Below, in pieces: positions 54,301 to 64,000 of a stretch of 64,000 nt of DNA. The notes below the pieces were generated by a model. It had not been told where the DNA came from, did not search any database, and was given only the letters and a program-made list of their open reading frames with translations. Within the stretch, counting starts at the first letter, position 1. Each line of letters begins with the position of its first letter. The translations under genes were made by a program, and so were the position numbers. The stretch spans positions 173,765-237,764 of the forward strand of contig VCMS01000017.1 in the NCBI GenBank assembly GCA_022539475.1, written 5' to 3'. This stretch comes from Gracilaria domingensis (lineage: Eukaryota > Rhodophyta > Florideophyceae > Gracilariales > Gracilariaceae).

Positions 54301-55608
54301 AATGCACAGCAGATGACGAACGTCTTCATCGTACGGTATAGATCTGAGTGAGAGTGCGATTGCTTCGTCACCGTCGGTAAAGATCACTTCAGGTAGTGGC
54401 TTTTCGAACGCAATGTGCCAGTATCCCAATAGTCTTCTGCAGAATAGACCATTCTCATGAAGAGTAAGACCGAGAAGAACAGCTCTTGATACACCCTCAG
54501 AGTCCACTGCTGTCATTGTCGCAAGCCTGTAGTTGTATCTGGTGGTATTGTGGGTGCTGTCCCAGAAAATGACATCACCACACCGATGGACCAATTCTTT
54601 CGAACCTTTCACAGACCACACGATCGATGAAAGCTCACCTGTTTCTTCATCTTGGTGATGATCTAGAAACTCAACTTTTCCCTCTCGCTTGCGCTGCTGA
54701 AGGTACTTTACAAGATTGTTTGCATCTTCCTCGCCTTCGGAGATCTTCTTGACAACATTACGTAGTGTTTCGTACTCAATCTCACATCGAGGAAACTGAT
54801 CACCTAAGAACCGTTCGAGCTTCATAACAGAACCCTTTCCACCAGGACATGCTCTACGAAATGCTAACAGTGCCGACATGATCTCTTCATTTTCCAGAAC
54901 ATCACGCGAGCGAGAAATTAATTTCTTTCCGGAAGAAATCTTTTTCGGAACGTGGTTTGTATGACTCATATTGATATTACGAATGACGCAAAAGCTATTC
55001 AAATGAAATTGGTCGAGATCAAGACCTGCTTTAGTTCTGTATGATTCACAGTCCTTTTTGATTGAACTGATCACATAGTCGCAAACATTCTGCTGGTAAG
55101 ACATATGGATCGATGTCGTTGTGACTTTGGCCTCACATCCAACTTTCTTCGAACCTCTTTCCCTCATGCCTTTGCTGGATGACTTTCGAGGACCTCCTGA
55201 ATGAGAGCAAGTGGAAAGAAATCTACCCAAATCCTTTCGTTGGCATATCCATGAAGTTCCCAATTCTCGTGCATTGTCTCGAAGTTCACAAAGGGATTTC
55301 AGCAGTGAAGATTGAGCAAGAACCACCGTGCCAGGTTGGAGAATTACTAGTTCAGGAACAGGTGGCGTTCGAACATAATACAGAGTTTCGACAGTCGTCC
55401 CATTTTCCTCAATAGAGAGAAAACCACCACATTCTCCTTTACGGAGCTGGGAACCAATGTTGCAGAGATCCACTTCCTGGGGCACATCATCTAACTGTTC
55501 ATCAGAATCATTAACCGAAAGGGTAGTATCCAGTGAGTCACCAGACTCAAAATTCTCTTCAATTGTATTTTCTGTGTTCGTAAGGTTGTAAATGCAGCTC
55601 CCTGCCAT
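51340..55608 (-). pseudogene. MULE transposase fused to SWIM, zinc-finger, Tudor-like and Ulp1 protease domains, one in-frame TGA
   Basis: Single frame of ~1420 codons from ATG 55608 to the stop at 51340, broken only by TGA 54238-54240 (codon 457). Residues ~100-270: an N-terminal part with a Cys/His-containing FAR1/FLYWCH-like segment (GCEAKVTTTSIHM). ~330-540: the MULE DDE domain, Asp350 (FWDSTHNTTRYN), Asp412 (FTDGDEA), Glu536 (RSESWN). 694-708: SWIM finger CEC...CHH. 999 on: a CPLC...HFREAH zinc finger after a basic stretch. ~1100-1155: a Tudor/agenet-like segment (VELFWALDLEWYPGEI). ~1200-1400: a C48 Ulp1-type cysteine protease with His1291 (SHWVLCIV), Asp1308 (ILDPF) and Cys1372 (TDCGVLV). 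DDE cuts and joins DNA; Ulp1 domains cleave SUMO-like conjugates. Ulp1 in MULEs is known (Kaonashi type); this full fusion I do not recognise. Confidence 0.85.
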
Positions 55609-58048
55609 TATACACGTGAACAGATTGCTGATCGTCTTCCTCCGCCTGCCTTTTCGAGAGGCGACTCCTTCTTCGTCTTTTCGGCGCAACTGGTGTGAGA
55701 GAGATCCTGCGGGTTGCACTAAAGGTTCGCAGAAGCATGCGTTCAAATTTGAATTGCACCAGTACGACGAACAGTGTTCCTTTGAATCGTTCTAGCACTG
55801 ACTCTGTTGACTAATAGCACATGGAGCACTGTGGAACATATCGAAGAGCTAGAGCTTTTACCTAAAACATGAGAACACCTATCACTACACCTGTTGTGGT
55901 CCCGCCGGTGTATTCATTGTGAAGCGATGTTCCAGCCTCATAGGAGATCAGCATCAAATATCACTAATGATTGACATATAGTGTAGGGTGTTTGTACATA
56001 GAATAGTTGGAACTAGCGGTGGTTTGGTCGCAGAATGTCACCACAAACGTACTTCGTCAAGCTGAATTACTGCAGCGGCGGCACGATGGCCGATGGATAG
56101 AAACGCAACGCCGGCCCACACTGACCATGTGGGATCCAGATCGTCATTAGTAGTCGGCGTAAACAGCGCTTTGATGGGGTAAAGAAAATCATTATTTCTC
56201 TTTTTTCTTCTGCAAGAGTATAGGTGACGGCCGTGGGCGGTCGATACCTACCAGAAAGAGTGATTTACTGCAGTACGGACAGTGAAAAGTGAACGTGGCG
56301 CAGAAGGAACATTTCGATTGCTGGTACTGACACAGGTTTTGTCAAAAGAGTATAAAGCGCCTATTTGATGCTCTGGCATGCGCTGTTTATTATGGCGGCC
56401 GCTGGTGAAGCATCGTTGGTCGTCATGTCAAACAGTGCATGCTTTAGCCTCAGGCAGTCTTCTGGAACACTGAAGATCTAATAGAAAAACGTTGGGCCAG
56501 AGAAAGGCAACAGTAGGTGACAAGCCACTCGAGCACTTAAAACGAGATGGCATTTCACCTACATGCAGTCGTAAACGGAGGGGATGATAGCTTGGGGTTG
56601 TCTGGCACCGTGAGGGAAAAATAGGGGAGGTGGGATGAGAGAATAAGAGGAGTGTGTGAGAAGCGGACTTACAATCCCTGAAACTATTGTCGTACGGTTT
56701 GAAATTGTACCGTTGTCAAATGACTGTTCGTGGCTGTGGTTGACATGCTAAATTTGTAGCCATCGACATGATTCAGCTTGGCTGTTGGGAACCTAATCAC
56801 CTGCTGCCATCCCCACGGCGCAGTTTTGCTGCTGCCATCCCCACGGCGCAGTTTTGCTGCTGGATCTCCACGGCGCAGTTTTGCTGCTGCCATCCCCACG
56901 GCGCAGGTTTGATGCTGCCATTCCTGCGCCACAGTTTTGCTGCTGCTGCGCAGCAAACCTAGCGCATTGCGCCGTTAAAAGGCTACACCAGAAACTGCGC
57001 CGTTGGAGATCTCGCTTCCAACTGCGAAATGGAGAACTGATACCGCAAATATGAGCTGCAAAGAACGTCCTACTTTTCAGGTTCTCCTCCCTAATTAACA
57101 GCAAATGCTGGACCTGTAGCACGTTTTGGAGGGTTTGTGTCTAATGCGTTGCTCCTTTCTTCTTTTTTGACTGCCCTCGTGGCGCAGGTTTACAGTGCAT
57201 GGCGCCACGCTGACGGTAACACCGGTGGCGCAATGCATGCGAGCCACGCGTGCACTCAACAAAGGCTGCGGGCAGTATGTTGTACAACTGCACCAAAAGA
57301 GCATTTTCAATGTACGAATTGAAAACGCACATCCATTAATCGATTGTTCCGTTTGCCACAAAAGATATCGAACAACAGCGGTGAGTGACGCTGTTGAAAT
57401 CTTTGTAGATGAGAGCGACGGCGACAGGTTAGACTTGAAACTCGTGCAGTAGGGCAGGGCCCCACTGTGTTGTAAAGATCAAACCGGAATCAGATCTAGT
57501 AACACAGTGTAGCGCGACACTGTTGTTATATGATCTCTTCCGAATAGTTTCAAAACACTGTGGGCCAGTGCATTTTGCTGCACTAAGGAAGAGCTAAATA
57601 CAGCGGTTTCAAATCCAGTTCGTGGAAGAACTGGTGAATTCGATAATTACTGTTCCCAGAGCTCCTTCGGATGCACACAATGTGTCATGGGTTTGTGCGT
57701 CGAATTGTTGTTAGTGTTTGGTGAACAGCACTGCTAGGAGCGTTAGATCTTCGAAAAAATGATCCGTAGATCAACGGCGCATTTTGTGTGGTTGTGCCTT
57801 AACTATTGTCATCACGACGCATGTGCAACGTACAGAATACAGAGCCCTAACTCTGCGCTTTCTGTTTTGTGCATGCAATTGAAAACGCTTTCTTTTTCTA
57901 GGTTGGGCTCGTTTAATAACGGCACACTTTCTAACAAGTACTGCTCGTGAATTACAAAATTGTGAAACGGCTACATTATCGCCATTTCCGGAGTAGCTGT
58001 ATGCGGCCTTATGATCTACCCCACAAACTACCTACAAACTACCTCTCG
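55609..58048. other. MULE interior, 5' of the transposase
   Basis: Expected to hold the transposase promoter. No gene is recognised. A tandem repeat lies at 56801-56940. Confidence 0.4.
56801..56940. repeat. Five-copy 28-bp tandem repeat
   Basis: Unit CTGCTGCCATCCCCACGGCG plus CAGTTTTG, five copies with few changes (one copy is 27 bp), within the MULE upstream region. Confidence 0.8.
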
Positions 58049-58145
58049 GAGGGGTTACGTAAGGCTTATACAGCCCCGCTGTACTGTAGCCACTTGATGG
58101 GGTCATTTAGGTAGTATACAACCCCGGGCTATCGTACCCGTACCC
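58049..58145 (-). repeat. MULE right terminal inverted repeat
   Basis: Reverse complement begins GGGTACGGGTACGATAGCCC and matches 49742-49838 imperfectly; followed by the target duplication CCCACAACC. Confidence 0.8.
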
Positions 58146-58309
58146 CCCACAACCGACACCAATTCGGACGGACAACAGCATGAGGTCTTCACCTTCTACT
58201 CTTCCGTTCAAATCAGGGTCACCAGCGTTCTACTTCTGCGGCTCGGTGCTAAGAGCATAAACTCCAGCTTCTTCAAAATATACGTCGCGGAGATCTTCTC
58301 AGAAATCGG

Positions 58310-59554
58310 ATGATATCAGAAACGCCGTTCTTAAAAGTGCAGTGTCGAGCGCCAGGGGGCGAAATTGGTCGTTCGCCAAAGCGGATGTTACAATCCGTGG
58401 CACTTTCACAGCCGCTCGAGGAAAAAGAGCTCGAGGCGCGCCTTCAGAAGAACTTAGAGAACATCAAAAGCAGCCGCTTGCTAATCCGTCGCCTGCGTGG
58501 GCCGCTATTTCACATGGCACAGCGATGCCTCAACTTGCTTGCGCTCGCAGCTGTACTCCTAGGATTTCCAGCATGCATCTCTGCCCTCTTCTCACCGTCA
58601 TGGATGATACGTTTGTCGGCTGTTTTCATATTGGTGTACGTTAAGATTCTGGCTTTCCTTGTACACCACGAATTAGTACATGGGACGATGTTCCGGACGA
58701 GAAAAGTGAACATATTGTTTGGGCGGTTGGTTGATGTTGTGAATGGGGGCCAATACTGGACTTTCGAGGAGCTTCAACGCCAACATATCGAACATCATGC
58801 AGACAAGGTGGATTATATCTCCTTTGACAGCGCCGCATTCTTGTCATTGGTGCCGTGGCCATTGGAGCTGACTATCGTCGCACTGGAGTGGTGCTTCATT
58901 CCAGCTATGGGGTACATTTCACGTGTGCGAAGCATATCCGCCTGTTTGTGGCACCCATCTCGAAAGCATGCTCGCACACGCACTTTGTGCGTGCTTCTGT
59001 TCCGCGTGAGTTGCTACGCAGCAATGGGATGGAAAGACTACCATGCATTGGGCCTGTACTTTGTGAGTCACAATCTATTTGCCAATTCTTACAGACTGCT
59101 GGATTGTTTCTCACACACCTTCGAGGAGCTGCCAGTGGGAGCTGACGCTCCAAAAGGGCTCACCTCAGCATATGAGCAGAATCGTACCATATCGCTCATG
59201 GTGACCTCGGGACGGAAGTCGTGGCTCAATGCGCTGTTTCTGAACTTCGGGTACCATGGAGCGCACCATGTTGACCCCACGGGACCGTGGCTCGCCTACT
59301 CCGAGCTTGATCAACGTATTTTCGAAGGGTGTGTGGGGAAAATGCCGCGGCATGTGCCGTTGACACGTCTGTTCTGTCGCTTTGTGAAGGAGAGAATCAG
59401 CAGGTTGTACCATACTGGCGGGATGGGGGTGCCGCTCGTGGACAAGAACGGAGACTTGATGGTGGGGGGGCTGTGGGGGGTGGTGGACCCTAGCATCCTC
59501 ATGCTGGAAGTTGCTCCAACAATTGGGCTTTCGACGAAAGCTCATGCCGGTTGA
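58310..59554 (+). CDS. Membrane fatty-acid desaturase/hydroxylase-like protein
   Basis: 414 codons from ATG 58310, uninterrupted. It has the three histidine clusters of the membrane di-iron desaturase superfamily: HxxxH at residues 120-124 (HHELVHG), HxxHH at 159-163 (QHIEHH) and HxxHH at 316-320 (GYHGAHH). Hydrophobic segments around 68-90, 97-118, 180-205 and 225-240 fit an integral membrane enzyme with clusters on one face. The ~65-residue N-terminus is charged and could be cytosolic or part of a targeting sequence. Such enzymes use oxygen to desaturate, hydroxylate or ketolate lipids or carotenoids; the substrate cannot be told from sequence. The short proximal promoter (58155-58309) is bounded by the MULE insertion, which may alter its regulation. 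Confidence 0.85.
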   Translation: MISETPFLKVQCRAPGGEIGRSPKRMLQSVALSQPLEEKELEARLQKNLENIKSSRLLIRRLRGPLFHMAQRCLNLLALAAVLLGFPACISALFSPSWMIRLSAVFILVYVKILAFLVHHELVHGTMFRTRKVNILFGRLVDVVNGGQYWTFEELQRQHIEHHADKVDYISFDSAAFLSLVPWPLELTIVALEWCFIPAMGYISRVRSISACLWHPSRKHARTRTLCVLLFRVSCYAAMGWKDYHALGLYFVSHNLFANSYRLLDCFSHTFEELPVGADAPKGLTSAYEQNRTISLMVTSGRKSWLNALFLNFGYHGAHHVDPTGPWLAYSELDQRIFEGCVGKMPRHVPLTRLFCRFVKERISRLYHTGGMGVPLVDKNGDLMVGGLWGVVDPSILMLEVAPTIGLSTKAHAG

Positions 59555-60180
59555 GCACTTTTCTTGTCCATTCTAGACGTGCGAAAGCTTGTTTGCCAGC
59601 GCCGCAACTGCAAATTGTTTAACTCTTGGTGTTCCGCTGTTGCAGCATAACATCTCCTCTGCCCGTCAACGAGGAGGTTATTGTCTTTGCTTCGACTATA
59701 TTTCACAAGAATATCAACTGCTGAGGAAAAAAACCCTCTTCTATAAAGACGAATCGTTTCATGAAAGCCGACAAGCTGGTGAGCGCAGTTCCACCAGAGG
59801 TACGTGAGAAGAGTTTACCGAGCGATGGAAATGGGGTGCGAAACACACCTCGACCAGCGAACGTGCAGCAACAAAACGCTGCCAACTCTTTCAATCGCAA
59901 AGCAAGTTGGCAAAAGGTTCTCAATACTGCCACGTACACATGTTGATCAATTAACCCTTGTCGCAAAAAATGGAAAAGCACAATTATGCCTTTCTTCTGG
60001 GCACGCAGCTCGGTGCTTTCTAAATAGTTCTTTTTCACTTTTTGTACACTGATAGATATTACTTTCCTCTTTCGATTGCACCGCTAATAATATGAAACAG
60101 TAAGATACTTGCAAAGATATTTGACTACAAGCGATGCCTCCAAACACACTAGAAACGGGCAAAAACTGTTCCAATTTTAT

Positions 60181-60209
60181 GGAATAGCACCTATTCCAAC
60201 AGGAATAGG
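60181..60209. repeat. Dispersed palindromic motif, copy 1
   Basis: GGAATAGCACCTATTCC followed by AACAGGAATAGG. GGAATAG and CTATTCC are complementary. A second copy with three changes is at 61621-61649. Confidence 0.6.
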
Positions 60210-61620
60210 CGCTCTTCCAGTGCATAGTACAAGAATTTTTGCATTGCTGTGCACTTTTTCGGTTTAAAATGAAACGGTTTCTATTATGCTCTACGCTGAA
60301 CAATGTCAGCTTTTGACTAGGGAGCAGAGACAATGATAGCAAAGCTCTATACATGGACAAAAGCTGGCTGTTTTGATCTAATTAAGATCTCGTCTCAAAA
60401 AAGTCTTGTAGAAATAGGCCGCTTGCTACAAATTGGCGGTCAATCTCATTTCTGGAGGATTCAGCGTTTTACCGCTTTATAAATAGATATCTTAAGTTTG
60501 TGTCAAAGAAGCTGCTGTCCTCTAATAAAAGTCTTTGTTTATATGCACCGTGTCACACCGCGCATTTCGGGCATTTTTTGGACATATCTCAAATCTGGAT
60601 CAATCGCCATCCAACAAATGAGAACCTGTAAAAACAAAACGAGCAAATTTTATGAAATCTGGATTCTTGTGGAAGCAGGTTCCCAAATCTTTGTAGAATG
60701 CTATGTATTCTACGATCATGATACCGCTTGGTTGGATATATAAAATATATATAACTATTCTTAAACTTTGTTGTACAATTTACGAAAAATCTAAACTTCT
60801 ACGATATATTTTTGAATGAAAATAGAAAGACGATGGTTTTCGTGCGTATTTAGCTACGCAAAGCTCTGAAAGAGTTTTGCGGTCCCTTCTTAGAGAAGCC
60901 ATGCTTCTCTGAACCTCTGATTCATAATCAATGCTGTGTATTACAAAGAGGTTATGTATAGAAACAACCGTCACACAAATGTGACTGAATAATTCTAGTA
61001 AACAAAACGTTAACTAAATAAATAGAATTTGATTTCAAATTAGACATACTTCTGTAGCATAAAAAAGCGCTCTTAAGGTGACTCTGAAGGGCAAAGATTT
61101 CGTTACAATGCGGCAGGACAATCAAGAAATAATTTTCTTCTGAATGAACTTTTAATTTTCGGATCATTAGGAGTTAATTGTTTGCAGAAATGTGGATATA
61201 TGCTTGTTTTGTATATTTGCATTCTTTGCTAAATTAAATTTTGTCATCAACTTTTCCATAAAGCCAAAGCCAGCTATTCTACATTTTTTGCGGTTCTAGA
61301 ACTGCATTATAACGCAAAATGTTTGTTTCTTTTAAAATGTCTTAATTTGTTTTGATTAAACCGTGATGTTCCTAAGAAAGGAAAGGCTATTGAATGATTT
61401 TGTGTCTCTATACATTTGCTATTGATCTTAATGCTCATTTGAAGTTAAATGTTCGACTTTAACATTGGCGTTAGAGCACTGGCACCAGCAAGAAGATATC
61501 TTGCACAAAGTCGTAGTCAGATCAGAGCTTGTTTTACAGCAAGGCATGCCGGCTAACAGACAACATTATTTTCTGTTGTTTTTATGTAACTGTATTCCTG
61601 GAAGAGCTACTATTCTATTT

Positions 61621-61649
61621 GGAATAGCCCCTATTCCAAATGGAATAGG
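61621..61649. repeat. Dispersed palindromic motif, copy 2
   Basis: GGAATAGCCCCTATTCC followed by AAATGGAATAGG; see 60181-60209. Confidence 0.6.
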
Positions 61650-62822
61650 TTTTCCATGTACACTATTCCAAGAGAATGTGTGCATGAAAGAGATCTCTTC
61701 CATGTACTCGACAAGGGTTAACCAAATCGAAAAAAATCGCCGAAGACAAAACACCACTTCCAGGTTTTCCTTAGATTTAGACCATTCTCTACCCATAAAA
61801 ACGTCTTAAAATACAGCGCAAATTTATTCTGTATTATAGGTCACTATCATGTGAAGAATCTGGCATATTTAATTTCCCGATGGATACGTATCGTCGCGTT
61901 CAATAGTGAAGTTGTCTTTTGTGTCAAAAAACAACTCAACTTGACGTCTGTAAGTGGACGCTTCCTGAAAACAAAAAATAGTGCAGGGAGTAAAACGTGA
62001 CCAATCGTGACAAACCAAGATACAAAGCGCGACGACTCGCAAATTGTGCAACGCGGCACAGTTCATGGCAGACTGCATGCACATCCTGCCTGATTTTTTA
62101 TTAGTTTTTCAGGCGTCAGGATTTGTGTACACCACATTAAACTCCGTTCGTGCTAGAAGCTCGGACAAATCTAATCATTTGCGTGCACACAGCCCAAAAC
62201 TATTGTGCACCCACGTGTAGAAATGCGATTTGTGTTTTCAGGAATCGTCTAGTGTGCTAGAGCACAATTGAGGTTTGGTTCTTATTTGTTACGCGTCAGT
62301 TACTTTTTGCAGTGCTTTTGCTGACAAAACAGTACATTTTAAATTAAATAAGCATCTTAAGAATGGTTGACCCCATACTGTAGCACTTCTATTTTTGCAC
62401 GTGCCTAAAAGGTACACATTCTATGTATACAGGGAGCAAATTTCTTCTCCATTTTTCTCGCATCTCCCAGTGCAAAAGGTCTTGTTGACGAAAAAACGAA
62501 CTTTTCCCTTCGAGCTGGCCAAATCGCTATGTCTATGTGCAGATTTCTCGCATTTTCTCGAAAACGGAAACAGAATTTACGTGCATACCGTATTTAGAAA
62601 GTACACGACATAATGATTAGCGTTTATCGGTTCTACACATTCCAATCTTTCTTTGTGAGGCGCTCTTCTGCGCACAGAGATCTTGTATAAGAACGCTAAC
62701 CTAGAAGTACCATAAGAGCCCATCATAAAAACAAGCCACAAGAACATAAGGCGATTTGTGAAAGTTACTCCTAAGTATCACAGGGAAGAGCGACAAAACC
62801 GGAAAATGTAGTACTCTTCATA

Positions 62823-62980
62823 ATGAAACACAAATATTTCAAATACATCGCGATAAGAAATACAAATTTGCTTTGCTGTTTTAATGCACGTAAGAACATG
62901 ACCTCACAAGATTTATTTTTCGCAAGACAGAGAAACCCCGCCAATGTTTGTATTTGGCGTGACTGGAATTTAGTTTCCAT
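62823..62980 (+). repeat. Inverted repeat pair, left arm
   Basis: About 75% identical to the reverse complement of 63714-63860. Landmarks are CACAAATATTT, CATCGCGATAAGAAA, TTAATGCACG, ATGACCTCAC and a terminal GCGTGACT. Both arms can be translated alike (HKY.K.IAIR.T..L.C.NAR..MTS). Differences are not concentrated at third positions, so this is treated as a DNA repeat. Confidence 0.65.
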
Positions 62981-63713
62981 TCCAGAGAAACTGGAGAATT
63001 TCGTTAGACGAGTGGATTATGTTATTAAAAATAGTGCATCTAATGTAACTTCAGGTATAACGACAAAACTTAAAGTTAAATGTTTGAGTAAATTTGGTTC
63101 AGTTTAAGGTTTTTCAATCTTCATTGTTGCAAAAGGGTATTGTCACGCAAAATAGCGTGCCTAAAAAGTAACAATGACAGATAAACCCTTCGCAATTCTT
63201 TTAATGATATCTTCAAAAGTCATCACGGATAACATTTGAAGTTACCATGCTGAGTTGTGTGATAAGTTTGAACTTATCAGGTTTTAAAGCTTTGAGCCTT
63301 AGTCGTAGAAGCCAAAGACATCAAACTCTTTGCAGTTCTAAGTTCTGTTCTTGTAGTACTTTAATGAGATTTTAATAATTTTCAATCTTAGAAAGCCAAA
63401 TTCAAACCTCAGCATTCTAAAAGTAGAACGTTTTTGACTTTTTTCTAAGGTTAACACTATGAGACTTGAAGAGCGTTTACAAGTATTTGTTCCTTTTCTT
63501 AACGGTTTTGGGCTCTTGATACTCATTTTGAAGTACTTGGCTGAGATCAATATGTCATGCAAAAATATGGGTGATTAAACTTAATTCAAGCGGGCGAAAC
63601 AAAGCCACCAACTTAAAATCTGATGTGCAGTTGATGGCTTCTGTGAGTAGTGACTGGTGCAATTGTAATCGCGGACCGACGCACCAATATCTTACTGCAA
63701 TGGAAACAAAATT

Positions 63714-63860
63714 CTAGTCACGCAAAGTACAAACAGTAGCAAGTTTTTCCCGGCTTGCGTAATGTAAATTTAGTGAGGTCATTTCTATTCGTGCATTAAG
63801 ACAGTAAAGATAATATGTTTTTCTTATCGCGATGCGTTTTAAATATTTGTGTTCCATTAT
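63714..63860 (-). repeat. Inverted repeat pair, right arm
   Basis: Partner of 62823-62980, about 730 bases away in opposite orientation. It could be the ends of a decayed element. Confidence 0.65.
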
Positions 63861-64000
63861 GCAGATTGTTTCATTAACGGGTGTTTCTGCTCTTTCCAGT
63901 AAGATAGTGGTGCGTAGATCCGTGATTAGAATTGCATTAGTCATTACTCACTAAATCTATCAAATGAACATGAGATGTTAAGTTGGCGGCTTTTTTTGGC

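Larger units (their letters stand above)
49742..58145 (-). mobile_element. Mutator-like element (MULE) with terminal inverted repeats
   Basis: 8404 bp bounded by inverted repeats starting GGGTACGG and flanked by a perfect 9-bp target duplication CCCACAACC (49733-49741 and 58146-58154), the length expected for MULEs. It encodes one transposase on the minus strand (51340-55608). The rest of the interior (49839-51339 and 55609-58048) has no recognised gene apart from a 28-bp tandem repeat. Perfect target duplications indicate recent insertion. One in-frame TGA in the transposase may make this copy non-autonomous. Confidence 0.9.
59555..64000. other. AT-rich intergenic with dispersed short repeats
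   Basis: No gene or RNA is supported. Two copies of a 29-bp palindromic motif and one inverted pair of ~150-bp repeats are listed separately. Confidence 0.4.

Noticed and set aside
62823-63107. A conserved small protein shared by 62823-63107 (+) and 63714-63944 (-)
   Set aside because: DNA similarity is as high as protein similarity and changes are not biased to third positions, so a DNA repeat explains it.

Overview
This is nuclear DNA from a eukaryote and is dominated by transposable elements. Four host or host-like loci are visible at most: a secreted beta-propeller protein, a broken secreted cysteine-rich protein, a membrane desaturase and a tRNA-like sequence. Single-exon genes, mixed base composition and many Ty3/gypsy LTR elements would suit a compact algal genome such as a red alga. 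That is an inference; no taxonomic marker is present.

Layout. 1-2017: end of an old 'A-type' LTR. 3059-22447: an old Ty3/gypsy element (G1) with 854/848-bp LTRs and a degenerate 5-bp target duplication. A younger relative (G2) sits in G1 pol at 9957. G2 has an intact gag, a canonical -1 frameshift heptamer, a long pol with a chromodomain, and no visible 3' LTR. An antisense gene between pol and the 3' LTR is itself split by a solo LTR (19628-20600) with perfect target duplications. 23161-24014: a solo G1-type LTR, inverted. 24.5-24.9 kb: an LTR remnant. 25.6-26.9 kb: the beta-propeller gene. 31.4-32.1 kb: a secreted-protein gene with an in-frame TGA. 32.9-34.1 kb: a dead DDE transposase. 34472-45872: a complete A-type Ty3/gypsy element with 2153-bp LTRs and target duplication GATAT. 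47.4-48.8 kb: a Harbinger-like transposase remnant with a convergent companion gene. 49742-58145: a complete MULE with ~97-bp terminal inverted repeats and a perfect 9-bp target duplication. It encodes one long transposase fused to SWIM, zinc-finger, Tudor-like and Ulp1 protease domains. 58310-59554: the desaturase, starting about 155 bp from the MULE end. 59.6-64 kb: AT-rich DNA with short dispersed repeats.

Main discovery candidate: the A-type LTR carries, antisense to the element, a 134-codon gene whose protein is conserved between two diverged LTRs while almost every synonymous position has changed. That pattern indicates selection on an LTR-encoded antisense protein. Other unusual structures are a duplicated unknown domain at the Pol C-terminus, a gag start codon supplied by the LTR end, a 1.06-kb difference-free core shared by the two A-element LTRs, and the Ulp1-fused MULE transposase. 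Most broken genes here carry in-frame nonsense substitutions rather than frameshifts.
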